Of a DNA stretch of 64,000 nucleotides, positions 34,278 through 44,353 are shown piece by piece (within the stretch, counting starts at the first letter, position 1; the number at the start of each line of letters is the position of its first letter). The notes under the pieces were generated by a model. It saw only the letters and a list, made by a program, of their open reading frames with translations. It was not told the origin of the DNA and did no database searches. Source of the DNA: Trichopria drosophilae (lineage: Eukaryota; Arthropoda; Insecta; Hymenoptera; Diapriidae); contig CM059582.1 in the NCBI GenBank assembly GCA_030407085.1, positions 135,181,001-135,245,000 of the forward strand, in the 5' to 3' direction. The translations under genes and the position numbers were made by a program.

Positions 34278-34623
34278 AAAAATTGTTAACTTCAAACCTT
34301 TATAACTCAAAAAGTACTTAATAAAAAAATATTTTATTATAGTGTTTTGGAAAGCTCTCGAGATAAGCTATAAGAATATACAATAAAATGTAGGGGGTTC
34401 TATTTAAAAAAATAAGATTGACCTTGAAATGACCTTGAAGGACATGGTCAAGGTCAAAGTCAAGGTCATCATCTTACTCCCCGCTTGAAACCATACAACT
34501 TTGCTATTGGACATTTTCTCCTAAGTGCATTCTAACTGAAGATATTAGGGGGGTCCGATACTTATCGATGACCCTGTATAAAAACGCATTTCGAGTTATT
34601 CGCATTGAAATTTCGATATTGAT

Positions 34624-34905
34624 TCAATATAGGCTTTTAAGGCTCTTCAAATGCTCACGATATGTGCAATAAAATATTTTGCAGCTGTGCTCTGTATGTT
34701 CCTACAGAGCCAGCAGCGGAAATTGGGTACATGTAAACTGTTATTAAATATTAAAATTTCGGTATTATTTCGATGCGGGATTTTAAGGCTCTTCAAAGGC
34801 TTGCGATTTATGCAATAAAATAGTTCGCGGCTGTGCCATTTTTTCGCTAGAGAAGACTATGTTCCTGCGGAGCCAGCAGCGCAAATTGGGTACATAAATT
34901 CTTTC
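34624..34905. repeat. Two ~115-base direct repeats
   Basis: TTTTAAGGCTCTTCAAATGC...GCAATAAAATATTTTGC...CAGAGCCAGCAGC...AAATTGGGTACAT at about 34634-34735 is repeated at about 34781-34898, with an insertion in the second copy before GTTCCTGCGGAGCC. They lie in the right half of the long-TIR element. Confidence 0.75.
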
Positions 34906-35135
34906 TTTACATATTTTAAGAGCCTTAAATTAGCCTTAAAATCCTGCGAAGGCCAATTTTTTATATTAAAGTTAGAAGGCTAACTTTATATTAAGCTATC
35001 AGCGCAGCGATTTTCTCGGAACCTAAAGAAGTGGTGAATTTCGGATTAGGGCACTTAATTAGCCTTAAAATAACCTTAAATTATCCACCTGGTAACAATC
35101 GTGTCTCCTGACTTTGCGCTACTAACTTTAGAGAC

Positions 35136-35552
35136 GACTAATCGGGGCCTTACTACAACTAGCGTTCCGGTTTCCACACGGGATACAAACAAATTGATTA
35201 TCTTGTAAAAATATACTAATTTTTTTTTTCTTGCTTTTTAATAATTTAAAATACACTGTAGCAATGAAATTAACGAAAAACGTTCAAGATAAAAAGTCAT
35301 TGTATTGATTAAGACTAAGCAGCAGAAAACCCAACAAAACGAGTACGGTTGTAAATGAATCTAAGAAAAAACTGTATTTCATCCAAAACATGTCCAAAAA
35401 CAAATTAAAATCACTTAGTTACTCAACAAATTAGTTAATATCTTTTTTTTATTTTTAAACAAAGCTTTATTTCAGAATTTTGAAATAATAATAATAAAGT
35501 TATAGAATTCATGTAAACTCTCAATATTTTCTGTCGGTTTTCGGAACGACAT
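35136..35552. other. No gene recognised
   Basis: AT-rich flank between the long-TIR element and the SINE. Confidence 0.5.
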
Positions 35553-36006
35553 TACATACATACATACATACATTTGTCAGATTTACTTGCCAACTTTATG
35601 CCATCAATGGCTAATCGGGCAAGGCTTAGTCATCATCCCACACAGGACAATACAAACAAGTAAATAATCACAAATACTGCACATAATCGAGACCGTCAAC
35701 AGTTAGTCGGCGGCCTGAGCCGTAGCAGGCGCATCGCAAACATTGTCTTATTTTCATTCAAGACAATATTGACGAAGCGTCGACCACGGAAAAACCATAC
35801 ACGGTGTCGGTAAGTACTGACTGATGTCGGTAGCAGTCCCAAATTCGTACCTTCACCCAGCAAGGTTTCCTGAATTATCCGCAATGGAAATAATCAGAAA
35901 AAGTTGCCGGACGGGGATTCGAACTTACGACCTATAAGGAACGTTCAGTTTACGAGGCGAGCATGCTAACCACTTAACCATCGCGTTCCCAAACGGGGAC
36001 GTTTCT
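35553..36006 (-). mobile_element. tRNA-derived SINE with 9-bp target-site duplication
   Basis: Read on the minus strand. The head (35908-35992) has an A box GATGGTTAAGTGGTTAGC (complement of 35964-35981) and a B box AGTTCGAATCCCC (complement of about 35913-35925), with the spacing of a tRNA that has an enlarged variable region. About 330 bases of unrelated body follow, ending in a (ATGT)n tail (plus-strand TTACATACATACATACA at 35553-35572). The perfect direct repeat GAACGACAT flanks both sides (35544-35552 and 36007-36015). It is transcribed by RNA polymerase III and mobilised by a LINE partner. The 454-base length is typical. Confidence 0.85.
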
Positions 36007-36015
36007 GAACGACAT

Positions 36016-36608
36016 CGATTTATCCGAAGCTGTGTGTTAATTCGTATTGACAATGTCCCTTTTTAAATTTGATTTCTGTTCAAATTTTAAAATTCTTAAA
36101 TACCTCGAAAACGGAAAGAGATTCGCGAAATCTGAGAAAATTTGGTAGATATAGAAAGGGACGTTGAGCTCAATACGATTAACTGAGTCTAGAATTAAAA
36201 TTTTTGAATTCGTAATGGGACCGATTTTATATGAAATCATGCAGGCGAAATATAACAATGCCTCAGAACTTCTTAAAACTCACATATGTTGGTGAAAATA
36301 AGCTAATACGTATTTTTTTGTTTGGCCGGTTAAAGTGTTTGAGTCGCGTTACAGCGACTTGAATGTTAGAGCGCGCTCGACCAATTGAACCGTAAAATTT
36401 ATTAATTTTGTTACAAAACCTCTCTATTTCACTGAAAAATGCTATTAACCAATATGTAAGGTTGCAAATTGGCTATGTTGAATTTTTTATTTCGCGCAAT
36501 TTGCAAAATGGCGGCTGTAACTTGAAATATATTAAATATTTTTTTCTCAAAAAAGCCATCCTCGAATTTTTTAAAATTTAGTTTTTAAATTAGTATTGAT
36601 GTGGTGAA
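36016..36608. repeat. Diverged copy of the CGAAAACGG repeat and a weak tRNA-like patch
   Basis: 36085-36250 contains ATTCTTAAATACCTCGAAAACGG followed by GAGATTCGCGAAATCTGAG, a unit related to the three tandem units at 50350-50770. On the minus strand at about 36335-36395, GGTTCAATTGGTCGAGCGC looks like an A box, with a poor B-box candidate CGCGACTCAAAC; I would not call it a tRNA. Confidence 0.45.
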
Positions 36609-36890
36609 TACACGTGAATTTTGTCAGAACTTTTAAATGTCTCTGTCTAGATGAAATATTGTTTTGAAATTGGCGAAAGGCAGTACGCGTTAGTAGAAAA
36701 AGTATTTAACGAATTCTTGTGAACTATCAGATATACAGTTATATTTTTGGTGTCGCTGATCACGAATCTGACCTCAGATTTGTAAAATTCAAAATGACGT
36801 ATCCAAAATGGAGGACGAAAATTTTAAACAGTTACTTGATCAAACTAAAACTGGGTACACAGGGGTTTTCGAGCACGCTAATCACGCATA
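36609..36890 (+). repeat. Dispersed repeat, inverted partner of 45052-45341
   Basis: About 280 bases matching the reverse complement of 45052-45341, including ACGTGAATTTTGTCAGAAC, GGCGAAAGGCAGTACGCG and the ATGGCGG-family words. Two copies of one non-coding repeat, 8.4 kb apart, flank the Gypsy element in opposite orientations. Confidence 0.8.
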
Positions 36891-38014
36891 AGAGGCTATA
36901 CGTTTTTTGTTTTTGTTTAAAAAAAAATAAACTAAAAAACCATTGAAAATTGAAGCAAAGAACTTACATTATTCAATAATTCTAAATCATATAGTAAATA
37001 ATAAGGCAACAATTGAGCAAAAAGGGCAATTCCGCCCGTTAATTAAATAATAATAATAATAATAATAATAATAATTCTGGAAGTGCACAAATTGACAAAT
37101 TCTTAAATGCATATTCACAGTGATGAAAATTTACACAATAAATGAATAAATAAACGACGTTGGAAGATTCGCCTTTGTATTACGTGTCTTTTTCTTGTTT
37201 TTTTTTATTCGCTATGACTTCATCATTCTTTTTGGGACTTTGATCGCTACAGTCTATGTCATCGTTAAACAATACTCTACGGTTATGTCTTCTTGAGTGG
37301 TCTATGAGTTACGTAGATATTGAGGGAAATTGGGAAATTATAATAATGGTTTTGAGTGTCAAGTTGTGGTATTATTGACAATAATTCGATTCTTTCCTGA
37401 AGAAGAGCGCGTTTTCTAAAACAAGGCTAAAATTGTCAAACTTTAATTTTTATTACAATCAGTTTTCTTTTATTTTTAACAAAGTACCGATGTTCATGCA
37501 TTTACTAGAATGAACCTAAAACGTACATAATTATCTATTAAAACGATTTCTGCAAACATTAGTTTCAAACGTAATCACGTTATCTTGAAACAATAATTGC
37601 ATGAGTAATGCAAGCTCTTGTAATTATAAAAATTAGTGGTTTGTTAGTTTCGCAAATACATTTTTTATGAACACGATTACAGTCAGAACATTTTATACTA
37701 GAAAATTATTTTTTTTCTTCAATGAGCATTTTTATGTAAACTATAGAAAATAATTGGTGGTAAATGTTTACTTATATCCAAATGGCATAATAAATATCAA
37801 TACCGTGATAGAAATTTTGCCTGGAAACAACCCACACCATAGATAGTTTTTAGAAACTTTTTCAGGGATTCCGGTAGGAACATCGGTATAGCTTCTGGCT
37901 GGATTTGAGGATGCCCTGTCAGGACTAAATCCATGAAACCCAAGCGTTCAATTTAGGGCCGAAAAATATTATATCCACCATAAATTTTTGTTACATTTTT
38001 AAAATTTATATAAT
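36891..38014. other. No gene recognised; (AAT)n microsatellite
   Basis: An AAT trinucleotide run lies at about 37045-37074. The rest is featureless AT-rich sequence up to the Gypsy LTR. Confidence 0.6.
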
Positions 38015-38263
38015 TGTGGGAAAAATGGATGGAAAGAAAACACAATGTTTTAAAATAGATTTGACTATAATATTAGAATCGCACTGTGAAAAAATACTAG
38101 CTACGCGTATCGCGCGCGCGGATCGTCTGTTTGCCATCGCAGGGCCTCCCCTCTCCAACATTTTATCTGGTACCATCCTTTCCGTTGTGGCGCTACGTGC
38201 ATACTGGTTACCGACACTAGTAACTTTGCGCTCTTACAAATCTTACAAACTAAAATTCCTATA
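38015..38263 (-). repeat. 3' LTR of the Gypsy element
   Basis: 249 bases. The plus strand reads from TGTGGGAAAAATGG to AAAATTCCTATA. It is almost identical to 43544-43792, with differences in TGTTTTAAAAT versus TGTTTCAAAAT and in GCGCGGATCG versus GCGCGTATCG. Confidence 0.95.
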
Positions 38264-38329
38264 ACTCGGCCATTCTGAAAAAAAAAGACATTCGACCTCG
38301 AATGAAGGTTGTACAACATTTACATTGAT

Positions 38330-41300
38330 TTATTTTATTTTAACCCACGGCTTAATGAATTCTGCACAGGATGTTGTAGAGTTAGGTCCTTCTCCAGGAA
38401 CAGCTCGCTCGACGTCATAGGTGTCATTTGGTTTGACTTTCATAATCTTGTACGGCCCCAAAAATTTAGCACGAAGTTTTCGCCCAGGTGTCATTTGAGT
38501 CCTTTTAATAGCGACCAATTCCCCTTTTTTATATTTATTAGGAACTCGTCGTCGTAGATTATAATATTTTTGATTTTCCTCTTGTGTTTTCAGAATTTGT
38601 TTTTTAGCTTCATCACGCAGCTGTTCGCGTTCCTCTTGGTACCGTAAATGAATTTCTTCGTCCAATATCTCAATTAGTTGTAAATCCTCTTTGCATCTCA
38701 TCTTAGAGCCGATCAACAGCTGGAATGGCGAAGTGTTGATGCTTCTGTGATACATCGAATTAAGCGTATACTGCAATTTTGCTACGTGCTGATACCATTT
38801 GGAGGGGTCTTCGGTCGACAATTTAGTAAGGATCGGAATTATTGATCGATTAATTCGTTCAATTTGGCCGTTAGCTCTTGGAAGACCAGTAGTGATTAAC
38901 GAATGTCGAATATTCTCCTCTTTACAGTATGAGCTGAAAACTTCTGAATCGAATGCACGTCCTCTGTCGGTAATAATGTGGCATGGATTTCCAAAAATAG
39001 ACTTTTGTCTATTAAGTCTGTCTATTACTTCATCTGATGTTGTTGATCTCGTAGGATATAACCAAGTAAACTTCGAAAAACTATCCGTAACAGCTAAAAT
39101 ATGATTATATCTTTTCGACGTGGACTGCAGAGGACCAAGATGATCTATGTGGTACGTATGTAAGGGAACATCCGGTTTTGGAAGTGAATGTAGAAAGCCC
39201 TCTTGCTTTCCCTCTTTTCGGTTAGCTAAAATACATTTTACACAGTTAGCTATGTATTTATCCACTTTATCTTTCAGATGTTCAACATAATACTCTTGCT
39301 TAACGGCATCTTGGGTTCGTTTGCTTGCTCCGTGTCCTTTCTCGTGGGCATTTCTGATTACGTCAATCTCAATCGCATCTGGAACTACTATTAAATCGAT
39401 TCCATCGACGTACTTGTAGAGAATGCCATGCCGAATGTTGTAATTTTTATTTGAATTTGAATTTTTTGTTTGTACGTCCATCTTGAGACGTTTCACTTTA
39501 TCATCTTCATCTTGAGCTCTGGCTATCCGAGCCGTAACATCGTCATGCTGAATCGTCATTATAGGATGTCGACTGAGCGCATCCACATGTTGCATTCTAG
39601 AGCCACTGCGATGCTCGATCGTATAATCAAAACTCTCCAATTGTTCAGCCCATCTCCAAATCTTAGGAGATACTTCCTTTTTTCTCATTGTTTGATTAAA
39701 TGCGGAGCAGTCAGTCACTATTTTGAATTGTATTCCTAGTAAGTAAACTCGAAACTTTATTAACGCTTCTATTACCGCCAACACCTCCAGTTCATAGCTG
39801 TGGTAATTTCGTTGTGTATTATTCGTCTTGCGGCTCATAAAATGTATAGGATGTAGAGTGCTTTCGTTGGGTCCACGCTGAAGTAGGATTGCTCCAAATC
39901 CTTCCTGACTTGGGTCTGTGTGCAGTTCGGTGTCATATCTGGGATCAAAAATCTGAAGAACTGGTTCCGTTGATAGTACAGCTTTAAGCTCGGCAAATGC
40001 CTGTCGTTGATTAGCCTCGAACTGAAACTGCTGATCCTTTCGCAATAAATCGCTCAGCGGTTTGGCGATCAATGCGTAATCTTTAACAAATTTGCGAAAA
40101 TATCCGGTGAGCCCGAAGAAACTCTGTATATCCTTGAGGGACCTAGGTTCTAGATAATTGAGAACAGCACGTACCTTCTCAGGAGACGGATAGACTTTCC
40201 CATGCTCAACTACATGGCCCAAAAACTCGACCCTTGTCATCATGAATTGACATTTCTTAAAATTTATGTTTAAACCATAGCTACTACAAAGATCGAAAAC
40301 AACCTTCAATCTGTCGACTGCCTCTTTTGAGTCTTTGGCCAGCACAATAACATCGTCAAAGTATACGAGTACAATCTCATCGTTAACAAGTGGCCGAAAG
40401 ATATGGTTTACAAATCGCTGAAAAACCGGCGGCGAGTTACACAGACCAAACGGCGCTTTAAGAAATTCGAACTGACCGCTGTGGGTTACAAAAGCCGTAT
40501 ATTTTCGACTCGATTCCTCTACATCTAAATGAAAAAAACCGTTTTTAAGATCAATTGTGGTGAATATACGCGCGTCTTTTAATTTATCGATTTGTTCATC
40601 AATTATTGGTATTGGATAACGATCTTTCTCTACTACTGTATTTAATTTACGATAATCGATGCAGACTCGTGGAGTCCCGTCTTTCTTTCTTACAACTAAT
40701 ACAGGGCTTGCGTATTCGGATGAACACGGTTGTACAATTCCATCCTGTATCCACTGTTGAACTTGCTCGTCTACAATGTCACGTTCCGGTGAGGGCAATC
40801 TACGATGTCTTAAAAAGATTGGTTTTTCGTCTTTTAGAGTAATTTTTAATGCAATATTAGTCTCTTTTGTTTTGCTTGGTACATACGACTCAACTAAATC
40901 TTTAACTTCTTTTTTCGTATTCGCGTCAGATATGGTTTCTAGATTTATATTATTTTCGATTGGAATTTGTATAGATGCTATAAAATTTAGATTAGTCAAC
41001 TTTTGAATGGTTACTTGATCTTGTGAAAACTTTAATTCAGCCTGTTCCAAAATATTTCTACCAATCAACGAATCAAAATGCATCGCATCTATTGGCACTA
41101 CATATAACTTTAAAATAAAATCGTCATCATCCATTTTTAACACCGTTTCAATGTACCCAATAGTCATAGATTGGCCCTTTCCGAATCCTGACACTGCCCT
41201 TTCATGTTTATAAAAAATTTGATTTTCTAGTTTATGAAACACATCTTCTCGTATTAAACTTATGGGGCTACCCGTGTCTATAAGCGCTTCGATATGCAAG

Positions 41301-41671
41301 TTCTCTATTGCAACAGTCTTGAAAGGTTCACTACTTTTAATAAATCCCTCTTTTTTAACCACACTAACATTTGTACGCGAATTTGGAGCATCATTCTTTT
41401 TCGATAATTGACAGCTTGACGCTATATGTCCAAATTCGTTGCAACGGAAACATTTCGCACCACGTTTTTTGCTGTTACAATCTTTCGACAAATGTCCAGT
41501 TATTCCGCAATTAAAACAACGAATGTCAGTCTTCTTTGGCAACTTTGTTTTCTTAAAATTTACATCTTTATCTTTGTTTACCTGTGGAACAAATTTTGAA
41601 TTACCTTTTCGAATTTTTTCGTATGTTTTTAATTTATCTTTAAACTCGGATACATTTTTCGCACCATACAA
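38330..41671 (-). CDS. pol: Gypsy pol polyprotein (nucleocapsid, protease, RT, RNase H, integrase)
   Basis: 1,113 open codons; the frame has no ATG at its start and continues upstream to the gag stop. Two CCHC zinc knuckles (CFNCGITGHLSKDC at 52-65 and CFRCNEFGHIASSC at 74-87) mark the nucleocapsid end of gag. Next come aspartic protease ALIDTGSPISLI (DTG 132-134), reverse transcriptase with VYFDDVIVLA (FDD 438-440) and the PFGLCNSP and FLGH motifs, and RNase H (HTDPS at about 584-588, ELEVLAV, VTDCSAF, VDALSRH). Integrase has the HHCC finger (H776, H780, C810, C813) and the DD-E triad D843, D902, E938. All catalytic residues expected for the family are present. The frame stops 65 bases before the 3' LTR. 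Confidence 0.95.
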   Translation of the reverse strand: MYGAKNVSEFKDKLKTYEKIRKGNSKFVPQVNKDKDVNFKKTKLPKKTDIRCFNCGITGHLSKDCNSKKRGAKCFRCNEFGHIASSCQLSKKNDAPNSRTNVSVVKKEGFIKSSEPFKTVAIENLHIEALIDTGSPISLIREDVFHKLENQIFYKHERAVSGFGKGQSMTIGYIETVLKMDDDDFILKLYVVPIDAMHFDSLIGRNILEQAELKFSQDQVTIQKLTNLNFIASIQIPIENNINLETISDANTKKEVKDLVESYVPSKTKETNIALKITLKDEKPIFLRHRRLPSPERDIVDEQVQQWIQDGIVQPCSSEYASPVLVVRKKDGTPRVCIDYRKLNTVVEKDRYPIPIIDEQIDKLKDARIFTTIDLKNGFFHLDVEESSRKYTAFVTHSGQFEFLKAPFGLCNSPPVFQRFVNHIFRPLVNDEIVLVYFDDVIVLAKDSKEAVDRLKVVFDLCSSYGLNINFKKCQFMMTRVEFLGHVVEHGKVYPSPEKVRAVLNYLEPRSLKDIQSFFGLTGYFRKFVKDYALIAKPLSDLLRKDQQFQFEANQRQAFAELKAVLSTEPVLQIFDPRYDTELHTDPSQEGFGAILLQRGPNESTLHPIHFMSRKTNNTQRNYHSYELEVLAVIEALIKFRVYLLGIQFKIVTDCSAFNQTMRKKEVSPKIWRWAEQLESFDYTIEHRSGSRMQHVDALSRHPIMTIQHDDVTARIARAQDEDDKVKRLKMDVQTKNSNSNKNYNIRHGILYKYVDGIDLIVVPDAIEIDVIRNAHEKGHGASKRTQDAVKQEYYVEHLKDKVDKYIANCVKCILANRKEGKQEGFLHSLPKPDVPLHTYHIDHLGPLQSTSKRYNHILAVTDSFSKFTWLYPTRSTTSDEVIDRLNRQKSIFGNPCHIITDRGRAFDSEVFSSYCKEENIRHSLITTGLPRANGQIERINRSIIPILTKLSTEDPSKWYQHVAKLQYTLNSMYHRSINTSPFQLLIGSKMRCKEDLQLIEILDEEIHLRYQEEREQLRDEAKKQILKTQEENQKYYNLRRRVPNKYKKGELVAIKRTQMTPGRKLRAKFLGPYKIMKVKPNDTYDVERAVPGEGPNSTTSCAEFIKPWVKIK

Positions 41672-41697
41672 AATTGCTTTATTACTAGCACTGTCAC

Positions 41698-42561
41698 CTA
41701 ACCGCTTATTATATACTCGAATAAGGCTTCATCTTCAATTGCTCCACGGGTCGCAATTTCTCGCATTTTTAAGAAATACTCATACACTCCTTCAGATTCC
41801 TGTAATTTTCTTTTTGACAGCATCGCATGTAACTCAGCGCTTGACATTTTTGAAGAAAATTCTTCAAGCAGCGCATCTTTTAATTTTTGCCACGTAATTA
41901 AACCAGACTCGCTTTGCACAAATAATCTAGCCATACCCTTAAGCGATTTTTTAGCGAATATTACCCTTTGTAAATCTGACCATTCAAAAAGAGCAGCGGC
42001 ATCTTCAAAGTCTGAAACCCATCTTTCAACCGGTAAAATGTTTGTGCCATCAAATTCGCGAATAGTTTCTTCGACATCTGTAAAACCTAATGAAAAGTTT
42101 GACTGTTTAACTCGTGGTATATGATGCGACACGACTGGATGTTCTGACGATATACTTAAATGATCCGCGTCATTTTGCCCGTTATTATTTTCAAAATTAT
42201 TTTCATCTTCGTCACTTTCGGAATCTTCGTCAGATTGTGATTGATTGTTTATTGAATTTATATCCATTAATGCCCGAATTACGCGTAATCGTACTTGTTC
42301 TAAATTTCCAACGTAATCTATACCTAAAACGTTGCAAATAGAAATGAAATCACCTGTCGAGAATCGGCTTGCATACTCTAACTTAGCCCGGAATTCGTCT
42401 GAGCCTTCTCGAAAATCAAAACCCGAAAAAACGCGCAATTTGCTTCGATTTTTTCGATCACCGTCTTCTTCGTATATTAATTTGTATAACGCACTGATCG
42501 AACTACGTGGCGCACTTTTTAATCGTTTTTGAACGTGCGAGATTTGAGCTAAACATTCCAT
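41698..42561 (-). CDS. gag: Gypsy gag, capsid part
   Basis: ATG at 42561, 287 codons. An acidic linker (SDEDSESDEDENNFENNN, about 113-130) divides an N-terminal basic half from a Gypsy capsid-type domain: FDGTNILPVERWVSDFEDAA, LKDALLEEF and a C-terminal GVYEYFLKMREIA helix. It ends at a TAG at about 41700. The expected continuation of capsid and the zinc knuckles lies in the -1 frame directly after, so a single-base slip separates the two. I see no classic slippery heptamer at the junction, which suggests a one-base deletion rather than programmed frameshifting. Confidence 0.88.
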   Translation of the reverse strand: MECLAQISHVQKRLKSAPRSSISALYKLIYEEDGDRKNRSKLRVFSGFDFREGSDEFRAKLEYASRFSTGDFISICNVLGIDYVGNLEQVRLRVIRALMDINSINNQSQSDEDSESDEDENNFENNNGQNDADHLSISSEHPVVSHHIPRVKQSNFSLGFTDVEETIREFDGTNILPVERWVSDFEDAAALFEWSDLQRVIFAKKSLKGMARLFVQSESGLITWQKLKDALLEEFSSKMSSAELHAMLSKRKLQESEGVYEYFLKMREIATRGAIEDEALFEYIISG

Positions 42562-43521
42562 ATTTTACTTTTTTCGAATAACAATGCTTAACGCTACTTA
42601 GAATTACCAATTTTTCGCTCGCGCTAGTTGAGAGGTTAATTGCTTCTCCTTGTCGTCGTCGTCGTCTTAGCTGTCGTTAACTGCACTGAAAGATTCCTTT
42701 GCGTCGATCATCCCTTGTCTTTAGCCTGTGCGCCGTGCTTCTGAGACGGAGAGCCGCTAACCTGATTCCGTCACACCGTGCAACCGAGAGAGATAGCTGC
42801 GATCCCGAATCAAACGCGAGTGATACACGTCCCCACTCTTACGACCAAGTACAAGTCCCAGCGCGCACGAGATCCGCACAGAACGGCAAAATGGCCGCGA
42901 TCCGACCTCGTGATCGTTCTTCTTCACAATGGCTAAACGCACTTTACACTTCACTCACACTTATGCACAATGCTCTATAAGCGTCACTTCTTTTATCCTT
43001 CTTGAATGTTTTTCATATCCAAGTCGTCTTTGGACTTATCTCGCACAAGCGTAAAAGCATTCTTAACTCGTCGTGTTCGTTTACTTTTGCACCTATTTGC
43101 ACTCTTTGCACTTCTTCACAAACGCATTGGCGTCATGGACGTATTTCGTCTTCGATGAACAAAAGTCTTGCTCGGCGTCTTTCTCGGATTGTTCTTGCAC
43201 TCGCTCCTTCACAGCAGCGTCGTCGTTGTGCCCGTCTTTCCTCGTTTTTCCAACAGAAACCAAGGCGACTTTCTTGGCCTGTTCCTGCACTAGCTCCTTC
43301 ACGGCAGCGTCGTCGTTGTGCCCGTCTTTCCTCGTTTTCTAACACAAACCAAGGCGTCTTTCTTGGTCTGTTCCTGCACTAGCTGCTTCACGGCAGCGTC
43401 GTCGTTGTGCCCGTCTTTTTTTTTGCGTTCCGAACTGAAAATGGCGTCGGCGTCTTTCCCACTTTTAAAATTTCCTGAGCGGCATTTTTCACAGTTACGC
43501 GTCTTTCGTCTTCCTGTCCAT
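42562..43521 (-). other. Gypsy untranslated leader with 90-base tandem repeats
   Basis: About 960 bases between the primer binding site and the gag ATG. Three tandem units of about 90 bases (marker GCAGCGTCGTCGTTGTGCCC at 43214, 43304 and 43393) fill 43180-43420. The region is much richer in G and C than its surroundings and is open in several frames only because of its repetitive composition. Packaging or dimerisation signals would be expected here. Confidence 0.8.
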
Positions 43522-43539
43522 ATCCCGGCTGAGCCCCCA
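43522..43539 (-). promoter_or_regulatory. Primer binding site, tRNA-Pro type
   Basis: On the minus strand TGGGGGCTCAGCCGGGAT starts four bases after the 5' LTR. It matches the 3' end of tRNA-Pro as used by other LTR elements at about 16 of 18 positions. It primes minus-strand DNA synthesis. Confidence 0.8.
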
Positions 43540-43543
43540 ATTT

Positions 43544-43792
43544 TGTGGGAAAAATGGATGGAAAGAAAACACAATGTTTCAAAATAGATTTGACTATAAT
43601 ATTAGAATCGCACTGTGAAAAAATACTAGCTACGCGTATCGCGCGCGCGTATCGTCTGTTTGCCATCGCAGGGCCTCCCCTCTCCAACATTTTATCTGGT
43701 ACCATCCTTTCCGTTGTGGCGCTACGTGCATACTGGTTACCGACACTAGTAACTTTGCGCTCTTACAAATCTTACAAACTAAAATTCCTATA
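43544..43792 (-). repeat. 5' LTR of the Gypsy element
   Basis: 249 bases, about 99% identical to 38015-38263. Transcription must run leftward from here through gag and pol. Confidence 0.95.
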
Positions 43793-43796
43793 TAAT

Positions 43797-44353
43797 CTAA
43801 ACGAGGCAACACATCCTCAGGAATAATGTAATTAAATTTCTAATTTTATGTTTTCGAACTGCAGATATACAAATGTCGAGAAAAATCGATATCGAAACGA
43901 TCCAGAATCTAGGTTGACTTGGATGATTCCATAAAATGTGTGTATATTTCCAGATTCTAGCCGGAATTTATACGGATATTTCCACATAGAGTTTTCCTCC
44001 CAGGCCCTGTATATAATGTGGAGAATTTGAGGGCAATTTCTACGTGGGTACTTAATATAGATATTTTTAAATAAGAAATACATTTTATGTGTTTTAAACG
44101 TTAGATTTAATAAAAACAAATTATTCCACCGCTCTTTAAATTAGGAACTAATGTTAGGAACATGCGAATTTCGCAAAATCACAAAATGACAAAAGAAGCG
44201 GAATATTTTATTTTAAGTGGATCTAACCTTTAAAACCACAAAACATAATATGTCTTAACTAAAACTAAGTGTTGATATTTAATGTTTATCACGTTCTAAA
44301 TCCGGAGTTATAAGTCAACTTTTATCGCCTATTATTTTCTATTTGAAATAGAA
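43797..44353. other. No gene recognised
   Basis: AT-rich flank of the Gypsy insertion. The minus frame at 43832-44119 has no family resemblance. Confidence 0.5.

Larger units (their letters stand above)
32239..34576 (-). mobile_element. Mariner-superfamily element with ~300-base TIRs, TA target duplication
   Basis: It begins CAGGGTCATCGAAAAGTATC and ends with its inverse, flanked on both sides by TA (32237-32238 and 34577-34578). The inverted repeats, 32239-32539 and 34278-34576, are nearly perfect over about 300 bases and contain a run of TGACCTTGA nuclear-receptor-like half-sites. It carries one transposase ORF (32722-33558) and sits inside the element at 31898-35135, so it is the younger insertion. 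Confidence 0.92.
31898..35135. mobile_element. Long-TIR element interrupted by a mariner element
   Basis: It begins GTCTCTAAAGTTAGCAGCGC and ends with the matching inverted sequence (GCGCTACTAACTTTAGAGAC). The inverted repeats extend about 240 bases inward (31898-32165 against 34905-35135) with blocks such as GGTGGATAATTT and TTAAGTGCCCTAATCCG. Without the nested mariner it is about 900 bases and non-coding. No target duplication is obvious. Inside its right half are two ~115-base direct repeats. Confidence 0.8.
38015..43792 (-). mobile_element. Gypsy (Metaviridae) LTR retrotransposon, near-complete
   Basis: This is a 5,778-base element. Two 249-base LTRs (38015-38263 and 43544-43792) in direct orientation differ at only about two positions, so the insertion is young. 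TAAT flanks both ends (38011-38014 and 43793-43796; 4-6 bp duplication, because the boundary bases are ambiguous). On the minus strand the order is 5' LTR, tRNA-Pro-type primer binding site, ~1-kb leader with tandem repeats, gag, pol, 3' LTR. There is no envelope-like frame between pol and the 3' LTR. A one-base frame change separates the two coding frames. Confidence 0.95.

Noticed and set aside
36335..36395. tRNA gene on the minus strand
   Set aside because: A good A-box-like GGTTCAATTGGTCGAGC, but the B box is poor and no acceptor stem forms.
43002..43705. Overlapping ORFs in the Gypsy leader
   Set aside because: They arise from the 90-base tandem repeats and CGTCGTCGTTGTG composition, lie between primer site and gag, and match no protein family.
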